A program made the position numbers and the translations under genes. 9,820 nucleotides of DNA. It comes from Alphaproteobacteria bacterium UBA6189 (GTDB lineage Bacteria; Pseudomonadota; Alphaproteobacteria; Rickettsiales; UBA3002). The notes beneath the pieces were generated by a model, which was not told where the DNA came from, did no database searches, and saw only the letters and a program-made list of their open reading frames with translations. Position 1 is the stretch's first letter. Every line of letters begins with the position of its first letter. Positions 1 through 4,914 of the stretch are shown here, piece by piece. Location: assembly GCA_002422745.1 (NCBI GenBank), contig DITH01000087.1, positions 359-10,178 of the forward strand, given 5' to 3'.

Positions 1-101
1 TGGCGGTCGATATAGAGCAGGCAGGTGCCATCGGCCGCTTCATCGACGAGATGCGCGGCAAAGATTTTATCGAACAGGGTCTGGGGCGATTTCTGTGTCA
101 T
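1..101 (-). CDS. leuC: 3-isopropylmalate dehydratase large subunit, N-terminal fragment
   Basis: Only the first 33 codons are inside the window; the gene runs off the left edge. The translation begins [19 protein letters not shown] and continues to LLYIDRH, matching the LeuC/aconitase N-terminus (typically TLYEKLFDAHVV...LLYIDRHLVHE). LeuC with LeuD isomerises 2- to 3-isopropylmalate in leucine biosynthesis and carries a 4Fe-4S cluster; the cluster ligands lie outside this fragment. The ATG at 101-99 is preceded by purine-rich AAAGGA and AAGGA stretches that fit a ribosome binding site. The gene follows rplS on the same strand, the usual alphaproteobacterial order trmD-rplS-leuC. A palindromic repeat lies between rplS and leuC and ends just before the ribosome binding site. 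Confidence 0.9.
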   Translation of the reverse strand, partial: MTQKSPQTLFDKIFAAHLVDEAADGTCLLYIDR

Positions 102-113
102 ATCCTTGTTCCT

Positions 114-180
114 TTGTCATTCCTGCGAAAGCAGGAATCCACTTTGGGCAAGGAGATTCCTACTTTCGCAGGAATGACAA
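114..180. repeat. Nested palindromic intergenic repeat (REP-like inverted pair)
   Basis: Two inverted copies of about 26 bases (114-139 and 155-180) differ at one position and are separated by about 15 bases. Each copy is itself a hairpin: ATTCCTGC-GAAA-GCAGGAAT in the left copy, and the same with one change in the right. The whole unit can fold as one long stem or as two short GNRA-capped hairpins. The core motif GTCATTCCTGCGAAAGCAGG resembles a dispersed intergenic repeat seen in many proteobacterial genomes, often compared with REP sequences. It fills the rplS-leuC gap. On the minus strand no T-run follows, so it is not a classical intrinsic terminator; it may instead stabilise the rplS mRNA 3' end or lower leuC expression. 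Confidence 0.85.
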
Positions 181-187
181 CAAAGAG

Positions 188-607
188 TTATGCCTGCGAT
201 TCTTCTTTCGCGGCTTTTTTCTCGGCCTGGGCGGCAGCAATCGCAGCCATATCCACCTTCTCGCGGATACGCGCCGACTTACCGGTGCGGCCACGCAGGT
301 AATACAGTTTTGCACGGCGCACTTCGCCCTGACGCACACGCACGATCGATTCGATGCGCGGGCTGTGCAGCGGGAAAATACGCTCAACCCCTTCGCCATG
401 GCTGATTTTGCGCACGGTGAAGGAGGAGTTGATCCCGGCATCTTTCTTCGCGATCACCAGGCCTTCAAACGCCTGAATACGCTCGTTCGCGCCCTCGATA
501 ATTTTTACGCCGACGCGCACGACGTCGCCCGGCTTGAATGCATCCATCTGCTTGCCGTCGCTGACTTTTTTCTGCTGCTCGGCTTCGATTTGCTGTACAA
601 TATTCAT
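188..607 (-). CDS. rplS: 50S ribosomal protein L19
   Basis: The 139-aa protein is a full-length bacterial L19, which sits at the 30S/50S interface. Family signatures are all present: [11 protein letters not shown] at the start, [16 protein letters not shown] around residues 24-39, the FEGLVIAKK stretch near 48-55, [21 protein letters not shown] at about 63-83, and [18 protein letters not shown] at 97-113. The last 25 residues are an Ala/Lys/Glu-rich tail, longer than in E. coli L19 and common in Alphaproteobacteria. The ATG at 607 follows an AGAGG ribosome binding site about 8 bases upstream. In relatives rplS directly follows trmD; here a pseudopilin gene intervenes, and a candidate promoter of its own lies just upstream, which would let L19 be made independently of the inserted gene. 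Confidence 0.97.
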   Translation of the reverse strand: MNIVQQIEAEQQKKVSDGKQMDAFKPGDVVRVGVKIIEGANERIQAFEGLVIAKKDAGINSSFTVRKISHGEGVERIFPLHSPRIESIVRVRQGEVRRAKLYYLRGRTGKSARIREKVDMAAIAAAQAEKKAAKEESQA

Positions 608-638
608 AAATCGCCTCTGATTTCCTAGGGACGGGGTG

Positions 639-666
639 TTTATACGGCAAATATCCGGCTGGCAAG
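639..666 (-). promoter_or_regulatory. Candidate sigma-70 promoter for rplS-leuC
   Basis: On the minus strand CTTGCC (666-661) is followed after 16 bases by TATAAA (644-639). CTTG-type -35 boxes are usual for alphaproteobacterial housekeeping promoters. The box lies in the short gap between the pseudopilin stop codon (673) and the rplS start (607), leaving a leader of roughly 25 bases containing the rplS ribosome binding site. Found by eye; not tested against background frequency. Confidence 0.4.
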
Positions 667-672
667 GGGTTT

Positions 673-1467
673 TTAATAGCCCGCCCGGTAATAAAAGCCG
701 CAGGCCACACCATCTTTGTAATCGAGGCGGTATTCGGCGGCTTCTTCCGCCCCGTTGCCGCTGCCGCTGGTGGCGGTGTTGCAGTTCGGCTGGCAGCCGT
801 TTCCTGTGCATGAAGTACGCGTTACCAATTTGCCGAGCCCCGGTTTACCATCATCGAGCTTGGTATCGATATTCCATGCTTCCTCGGGCAGGAAAGCAGG
901 ACTAATACAATCCCATGTGCTGCAGAAGCCAAACGCCAGGATGTTGCCGTACCTTCCCTGAAACGCCCAATGACCGGTCGAGGTGTAATTCTGGACGGTA
1001 TACAAGGTAATGCCTGTGCTATTGCCGATGGCCAGGGCAGGGCAGTTTACACCGGGATCGCTGTCGAAATTGGCTACTACCGGGCCTTCAACCCCTGTAT
1101 ACTGCCCCTCGATCAGCCCGGCATTGGAAAGATGCTGCCAGGCCCGGAAGGATTCGGTAAGATTTAGGTTATCAAGCCGTCCGTTACCATCGCCGTTGCA
1201 TGTGGCGGTTTTGGCAACGCGATTCGTGTGGCTGGGGCAGCCATCCGGGTCGGTGCCCCAGACATCCTCGGCACGGTTGAAATCGCCGGGCAGCGCGAAA
1301 TACTTATCACGAAACGCGTAAATCGCGGTGTTGGTTTTGCTGATCTGGGTGGTGACGCTGCGCAACTCCGCCGCGCGAATGAGTGAGCGCCCGGCCAGAA
1401 TGCCACCCGCCAGCAGACTAAGAATCACCAGCACAATGGATAATTCGACTAAACTAAATCCCCGCAT
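673..1467 (-). CDS. Type IV pilin-like / pseudopilin protein (prepilin N-methylation signal)
   Basis: The 264-aa protein opens with [19 protein letters not shown], a class III prepilin signal with cleavage expected after G3, F4 as the methylated first mature residue and the conserved Glu at mature position 5 (E8). The hydrophobic helix spans about residues 4-26, followed by the amphipathic helix continuation [13 protein letters not shown]. The globular part contains [10 protein letters not shown] (57-66), a Gly/Asp/Asn-rich loop NGDGNGRLD (91-99) reminiscent of a calcium-binding loop, [15 protein letters not shown] (109-123), [10 protein letters not shown] (201-210) and nine cysteines, suggesting disulfides outside the cytoplasmic membrane. 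Such proteins are matured by the prepilin peptidase PilD/GspO and assemble in type IV pili or type II secretion pseudopili. The ATG at 1467 was chosen because it places the signal at the extreme N-terminus; no clear ribosome binding site precedes it. It begins 19 bases after the trmD stop. No pilus machinery gene is nearby, so its partner system is unknown. Confidence 0.88.
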   Translation of the reverse strand: MRGFSLVELSIVLVILSLLAGGILAGRSLIRAAELRSVTTQISKTNTAIYAFRDKYFALPGDFNRAEDVWGTDPDGCPSHTNRVAKTATCNGDGNGRLDNLNLTESFRAWQHLSNAGLIEGQYTGVEGPVVANFDSDPGVNCPALAIGNSTGITLYTVQNYTSTGHWAFQGRYGNILAFGFCSTWDCISPAFLPEEAWNIDTKLDDGKPGLGKLVTRTSCTGNGCQPNCNTATSGSGNGAEEAAEYRLDYKDGVACGFYYRAGY

Positions 1468-1486
1468 GGAAATGCTTATACGTCGC

Positions 1487-2185
1487 CTAGGTGCCGGATG
1501 CCAGCAAATCTGGTCGCCGCGCTTTGGTAATGGCCTCGGCCTGTTCGCGGCGCCATTTAGCAATATGGGCATGGTGTCCCGAGAGCAGCACCTCGGGCAC
1601 GGCGCGGCCTTCCCATTCGGCGGGCTTGGTGTAATGCGGGTACTCGAGCAACCGCGCATACGCTCCGTCGCCGAAACTTTCCTCGCCCAAACTTTCATGC
1701 TTGCCGACCACGCCGGGTATCAGGCGCACGCAGCCTTCGATGAGCGCCATGGCAGGAATGTCGCCGCCGGTGAGAACAAAATCGCCCAGCGAAATTTCGC
1801 GCGGCTGGTGTTTCTCGATCACCCGCTCGTCAAGCGCCTCATAGCGCCCGCAAAACAGGATGAGATTGCGCACGGAAAGCTCTTTCAGCAGCGGCTGGGT
1901 GAGGCGTTCGCCCCGCGGCGAGAAATGGATGAGTTGGGCCGTCGGCGCTTTCGTTTTTGCCGCCTGAATTGCCGCATCCCCCACATCGGGTTTAATGACC
2001 ATGCCGGCCCCGCCACCGAACGGACTGTCATCGACCTTCTGGTGGGCGCCAACGCCGAACTGCCGCAACGGCAACAGGTCGAGCTGCCATTCGCCGCGTG
2101 CCAGCGCATCGCCGATCAGCGAATGACCAAGTGGCCCGGGCCACATTTCGGGCATAAGGGTGATGACGGTCGCGCGCCAGCTCAT
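1487..2185 (-). CDS. trmD: tRNA (guanine-N1-)-methyltransferase
   Basis: TrmD uses S-adenosylmethionine to make m1G37 in tRNAs with G36G37, preventing +1 frameshifting; it acts as a dimer of the SPOUT (trefoil-knot) class. The 232-aa product has typical length. Visible motifs are DDSPFGGGAGMV (52-63), the knot segment LFCGRYEALDERVI (110-123), SLGDFVLTGGDIPA (132-145), IPGVVGKHES (156-165), LEYPHYTKP (180-188) and VPEVLLSGHHAHIAKWR (196-212). Two departures from the E. coli form are visible: GRYEG reads GRYEA, and the position aligning with catalytic D169 (EDSF in E. coli) is Glu (EESF here). The start codon overlaps the rimM stop (ATGA, 2182-2185), giving tight translational coupling. Confidence 0.97.
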   Translation of the reverse strand: MSWRATVITLMPEMWPGPLGHSLIGDALARGEWQLDLLPLRQFGVGAHQKVDDSPFGGGAGMVIKPDVGDAAIQAAKTKAPTAQLIHFSPRGERLTQPLLKELSVRNLILFCGRYEALDERVIEKHQPREISLGDFVLTGGDIPAMALIEGCVRLIPGVVGKHESLGEESFGDGAYARLLEYPHYTKPAEWEGRAVPEVLLSGHHAHIAKWRREQAEAITKARRPDLLASGT

Positions 2186-2712
2186 GTGGTTTCTTCTTCC
2201 TCGGAACCGGTGGGTAAGATGTCCGGCGGGGTGAGGGTGATGTGTCCGGCATCTATGTCGATCGTGGGGAAATTCGCGTCGGTAAAAACGTAAAATTCAC
2301 GCTCGCCTGAAACATGCTCAATTTCCAGCAGGTCGCCCGCCCCGAAATTGGCGACACCCACCACCCGTCCCATCGGGGCGCCTTCGGGGGAGATGACCGC
2401 CATACCGTGCAAATCGGCGATGTAGAATTGTTTATCCGTCGCGATGGGTGTCAGCGCAGCGCGCGGTACGCCGAGCTTGCGGCCCCGCCAGGCTTCCGCC
2501 GCGTTGCGGTCCTGTACCCCGGCAATGGTGGCGATTACCAGCCCTTGCGCGGTACCTTGTACCGTTAGTTTAACAGGCAGGCCTGACGCGTCGGTCAGTT
2601 CGGCATAGGCCGCAAATCCGTCGACGGGTTCGGTAAAGGATTTAATTTTGACCTGGCCACGCACCCCATGCGGCTGCGTGACGACCGCTAGTTCTACCCA
2701 GTCGTTGGTCAT
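2182..2712 (-). CDS. rimM: 16S rRNA maturation factor RimM
   Basis: RimM assists late assembly of the 30S head through binding ribosomal protein S19. The 176-aa protein has the N-terminal RimM beta-barrel with VELAVVTQPHGVRGQVKIKSFTE at residues 5-28 (family pattern G-x-HGxRGEVKVxSFTD) and a C-terminal PRC barrel containing QFYIADLHGM (95-104), GRVVGVANFGAGDLLEI (115-131) and an acidic EEEETT tail. It overlaps trmD by 4 bases. The ATG at 2712 has no recognisable ribosome binding site: the bases before it (ACCAGCTAGC) belong to the end of a 22-codon open frame whose stop lies one base upstream. Ribosomes therefore probably reach rimM by reinitiation after that peptide. Confidence 0.95.
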   Translation of the reverse strand: MTNDWVELAVVTQPHGVRGQVKIKSFTEPVDGFAAYAELTDASGLPVKLTVQGTAQGLVIATIAGVQDRNAAEAWRGRKLGVPRAALTPIATDKQFYIADLHGMAVISPEGAPMGRVVGVANFGAGDLLEIEHVSGEREFYVFTDANFPTIDIDAGHITLTPPDILPTGSEEEETT

Positions 2713-2713
2713 G

Positions 2714-2782
2714 CTAGCTGGTTTGGATAATAATGCCGATCACGCCAAGCACTACGCCGACCACGGCAATCGCGATTTCCAT
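2714..2782 (-). CDS. 22-aa hydrophobic single-helix peptide upstream of rimM
   Basis: A short frame encodes MEIAIAVVGVVLGVIGIIIQ followed by TS and TAG. It has a strong ribosome binding site, AGAGGAG, about 5-6 bases before the ATG at 2782. Twelve of 22 residues are Ile, Val or Leu, with spaced glycines (9, 13, 16), giving one hydrophobic helix with a GxxxG-like face and almost no soluble part. Its stop codon lies one base before the rimM ATG, so it very likely couples rimM translation. It could be a functional small membrane protein, a translational leader whose coding sequence only serves coupling, or both. A branched-chain amino acid attenuator is less likely because no terminator lies between it and rimM. 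I do not recognise the peptide family. Confidence 0.65.
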   Translation of the reverse strand: MEIAIAVVGVVLGVIGIIIQTS

Positions 2783-2788
2783 AAAAGC

Positions 2789-2803
2789 TCCTCTTAACGA
2801 GGA
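2789..2803 (-). promoter_or_regulatory. Small hairpin over the ribosome binding site of the 22-aa peptide
   Basis: TCCTC-GTTAA-GAGGA on the minus strand forms a perfect 5-bp stem with a 5-base loop. Its 3' arm is the ribosome binding site (AGAGGAG) of the hydrophobic peptide, and its 5' arm is a perfect anti-Shine-Dalgarno. The stem is short and would be only marginally stable, so it could tune rather than block translation of the peptide and of coupled rimM. Confidence 0.35.
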
Positions 2804-2836
2804 AAAACCTAGCAGATTGGGCGCTTCGCGCAACGA

Positions 2837-3010
2837 TTACTTACGGATAAAATGCGCCGAAACTTCCATATGTTTGGCCGAGTTCAGCACCTGCTGCACT
2901 TGCGCATAGGCTTCCGGTGTAGGCCGAATCTGCCACTGTTCCGGATGACGTGCCGGGCTCAGCTGAATTGGGCTGCAAACGGGTTTTTTTTGAGGCTGAC
3001 GCTCGGTCAT
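2837..3010 (-). CDS. Unknown 57-aa soluble protein
   Basis: The frame encodes a 57-aa product starting MTERQPQKKPVCSPIQLSPA and ending KHMEVSAHFIRK. I do not recognise a family. It has a Pro/Gln/Lys-rich N-terminus with one Cys, then PTPEAYAQVQQVLNSAKHME, which would form a helix. The ATG at 3010 is preferred over the ATG at 3025 because GGAGA lies 5 bases before it. It lies between rpsP and rimM on the same strand, a position empty in the conserved gene order. Its ribosome binding site is part of the right-hand base of a long hairpin (3012-3059), so expression may depend on opening that structure. It may be a small ribosome- or stress-related protein, but nothing visible proves this. Confidence 0.6.
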   Translation of the reverse strand: MTERQPQKKPVCSPIQLSPARHPEQWQIRPTPEAYAQVQQVLNSAKHMEVSAHFIRK

Positions 3011-3011
3011 A

Positions 3012-3059
3012 GTTTCTCCATCCACTGCCCCTGAGAGTAGTGGCAGTGGATTAAGAAAC
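3012..3059 (-). promoter_or_regulatory. Stem-loop enclosing the ribosome binding site of the 57-aa gene
   Basis: In the minus-strand transcript an outer 6-bp stem (GTTTCT, 3059-3054, with AGAAAC, 3017-3012) and an inner 10-bp stem (ATCCACTGCC, reading from 3051 down to 3042 plus neighbours, with GGCAGTGGAT) are separated by a 2x2 internal loop and capped by a 12-base loop. The ribosome binding site GGAGA (3019-3015) is split between the internal loop and the outer stem, and the ATG follows directly. No T-run follows, so it is not an intrinsic terminator. It sits in the rpsP 3' untranslated region and could both stabilise that message and gate translation of the next gene. Confidence 0.65.
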
Positions 3060-3099
3060 CGTTAATTTTGCAACCTGGGATAGTCCCTAGGGCAATGCA

Positions 3100-3564
3100 T
3101 TACGCGGCAGAAGTATCTTCTGCGGGGGCCTCAGCTTCAGCAACCGGGGCAGCCTCAGCAGCAGCTTCTTCCGCCGGAGCGGCAGCGGCTTCGGCGGCTT
3201 GTGCTTCAGCGGCTTCTTTGGCTTCGGCCTCAGCTTGCGCGCGCTTCTCGGCGCGGGTCAGCTTATCGGCTTTTTTGCGGGCTTTTTGCGGTTTGCCTTC
3301 GGTGCTGCGGGCTTTGCTCAGGCCAGCCTCCGTCAGCAGTTTGTTGACGCGATCCGACGGGGTAGCGCCGACCGACAGCCAATGCTGTGCACGTTCGGTG
3401 TTCAGCACCACGCGGGCGGCATTATCTTTTGCCAGCAGCGGGTTGAAGGTGCCAACGCGTTCGATGAAATCGCCATCGCGCGGCTTGCGGCTATCTGCCA
3501 CTACAATACGGTAAAAGGGACGTTTTTTCGCGCCACCACGGGCAAGACGAATTACTGCAGCCAT
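3100..3564 (-). CDS. rpsP: 30S ribosomal protein S16 with Ala/Glu-rich C-terminal tail
   Basis: S16 binds 16S rRNA early in 30S assembly. The core is evident: [21 protein letters not shown] (4-24), [19 protein letters not shown] (25-43), [19 protein letters not shown] (55-73). The E. coli protein has about 82 residues; here residues 85-154 form an extension, first Lys/Arg-rich ([18 protein letters not shown]) and then almost entirely Ala, Glu and Pro. Long Ala-rich S16 tails are common in Alphaproteobacteria. The ATG at 3564 is preferred over the in-frame GTG at 3573 because AAAGGAG lies 8 bases before the ATG and would abut the GTG. It is the first gene of the minus-strand block and is separated from ffh by an inserted plus-strand gene. 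Confidence 0.97.
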   Translation of the reverse strand: MAAVIRLARGGAKKRPFYRIVVADSRKPRDGDFIERVGTFNPLLAKDNAARVVLNTERAQHWLSVGATPSDRVNKLLTEAGLSKARSTEGKPQKARKKADKLTRAEKRAQAEAEAKEAAEAQAAEAAAAPAEEAAAEAAPVAEAEAPAEDTSAA

Positions 3565-3637
3565 GTCATTCACTCCTTTCGGTTAAAAGCGGCGGAATTG
3601 CGCGCTTTCATATACCCAAGAAGACATCGGGACGGGG

Positions 3638-3666
3638 CTTTAACCATATTGTCACACGCAAGGCAA
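3638..3666 (-). promoter_or_regulatory. Possible promoter for the rpsP operon
   Basis: On the minus strand TTGCCT (3666-3661) and TTAAAG (3643-3638) are spaced by 17 bases, about 75-100 bases before the rpsP ATG. Both hexamers are weak matches. Because rpsP no longer lies directly behind ffh in this genome, the 126-base gap 3565-3690 must supply its promoter, and also that of the divergent gene at 3691. Confidence 0.25.
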
Positions 3667-3690
3667 GGGTTTTCGTTTAAGAAAGTCTGC

Positions 3691-4914
3691 ATGAGCAAAC
3701 ATACGCGCAAGGTTGGAAAACCATGGACGAGCCGGGCGAACCCCGCACTCGGCCCGCGCGTACGCCCGCCTGAGCCTGAAAATGGCGAGCTGTTCGGCGA
3801 GAAGGGTAATGGCGAGCTTTTTACGCCACGACTAGAACCGCAACGAAAAGGCAGTGGGAGCCCGCACTTGCACTCTGAACCGCTTCCTGCCGGGGCAGCG
3901 CAGCGGCTGCAACGGCTGGAAGATCGCATCGCCGCGTTCGAGAAAGCGGTAGAGCAAGGCAATACTCCCCGCCCGAGTTATCGTGAGCGAAAAACGGCAT
4001 TGGTAGAGATGCTGCTGGAACTCGCGCAGCTGACGCCGCCGGAGCTTATCGGCTGGCGCCATCGCGGCCTCGATTGGCGTGCCAACCTCCTGGCGCTGGT
4101 GCAAGAGGAGGGAGCCGCTACGGGCGACGCACGCCAGCAATGTGTGGGCGCGCTGGCAGATAACATGCAACGCATGCGCAGCCGCGTGCAAACGAAACTC
4201 AAAGGGGTCATGCCCGAGCAACCGCACGCTGTCCTTGGGCCGGGATACCAGCCGGCACAATATATCAAAGGGGTCGATGATTTTCTCGGCCGTGTGTTGG
4301 CCGATGGGTATGACAAAACGACCAAGCCCGTGCTGGCACGTTACCCGAAGCTGATCGAACATGCCGGCGATTGCCGCCATATGCTGGGCTTGCTGCAGCT
4401 ATGCGACCAGCTGGACGGCATCGCGAAAGAACAATCGGAAAGGGGGATGACGCCGAACGATTCGCGCGATAAATTATCCCTCGCGCTTGGCCAGTACGCA
4501 CAGACGAAGCCGAAAAAGCAGGTGCGGCTGGAGATCACCGATCGCATCGACCAGTTGAGCCGGGCAGAAACGCCACAGGAGTTGGCGGAACATAGCCAGG
4601 TGCTGCGCATCTATGCGGTGAATTTCTGTCGCTATCACCTTAAGCAGGTGGCCGCCGCCTGGGCGGAAGACGCAAACCATCTCCACGATCAGCATGGGGC
4701 GGCGGAGGCGGCCGCCATCACGGCACAACGTACCCGCACGCTCGACCATGTGTACCAGGCGCGCTGGGCGTTGGTGAACGACCGCTTAAAAGGGCTTGTC
4801 GACCGTTACGCCGCTACGCTGGCTAATCCGAAGGTGCCTGCGGAATTGGATGCCCCCTATGCCGACATGCTGGCGCGTTATGCACGCGGGTTACCGCAAA
4901 GCGGCCGCGGCTAA
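3691..4914 (+). CDS. Unknown 407-aa helical protein inserted between rpsP and ffh
   Basis: I do not recognise this protein. It has no signal peptide or membrane segment, so it is probably cytoplasmic. Residues 1-70 are basic, Pro/Gly-rich and likely disordered, with a short tandem repeat NGELF at 31-35 and 40-44 that is also a DNA repeat (3781-3791 and 3808-3818). Residues 71-90 (QRLQRLEDRIAAFEKAVEQG) look like a short coiled coil. The rest is strongly helical and rich in Ala, Leu, Gln and Arg, with Cys at 151, 228, 238 and 313. The ATG at 3691 has only a weak purine stretch (AAGAAAG) before it. It points away from rpsP and converges on ffh, whose stop codon it overlaps (shared bases CTAA, 4911-4914). 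Codon use and GC look like the neighbours, so recent transfer is not obvious. The conserved reading frame over 1.2 kb supports a real gene. Confidence 0.8.
   Translation: MSKHTRKVGKPWTSRANPALGPRVRPPEPENGELFGEKGNGELFTPRLEPQRKGSGSPHLHSEPLPAGAAQRLQRLEDRIAAFEKAVEQGNTPRPSYRERKTALVEMLLELAQLTPPELIGWRHRGLDWRANLLALVQEEGAATGDARQQCVGALADNMQRMRSRVQTKLKGVMPEQPHAVLGPGYQPAQYIKGVDDFLGRVLADGYDKTTKPVLARYPKLIEHAGDCRHMLGLLQLCDQLDGIAKEQSERGMTPNDSRDKLSLALGQYAQTKPKKQVRLEITDRIDQLSRAETPQELAEHSQVLRIYAVNFCRYHLKQVAAAWAEDANHLHDQHGAAEAAAITAQRTRTLDHVYQARWALVNDRLKGLVDRYAATLANPKVPAELDAPYADMLARYARGLPQSGRG

Noticed and set aside
95..628. Plus-strand open frame opposite rplS containing [11 protein letters not shown]
   Set aside because: The VIPAKAGIH stretch is the translation of the palindromic repeat, and the rest is antisense to L19; not a gene.
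1468..1698. N-terminal extension of the pseudopilin reading frame into trmD
   Set aside because: It would place 77 residues before the prepilin signal and overlap trmD; the class III signal must be near the N-terminus, so the ATG at 1467 is the start.
2714..2782. Classical branched-chain amino acid attenuator leader peptide
   Set aside because: The peptide is Ile/Val-rich, but there is no terminator/antiterminator pair between it and rimM, which begins one base later; hydrophobic-helix composition explains the bias.
3068..3090. CCTAGGGACTATCCCAGG as an rpsP terminator
   Set aside because: It can form only a small bulged hairpin of 6 bp and is followed by TTGCAAAATT, not a T-run.
3199..3690. 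Plus-strand open frame continuing upstream of the 407-aa gene
   Set aside because: It is antisense to rpsP and across its promoter region; the composition is a shadow of the Ala/Glu-rich S16 tail. The ATG at 3691 is the first plausible start.
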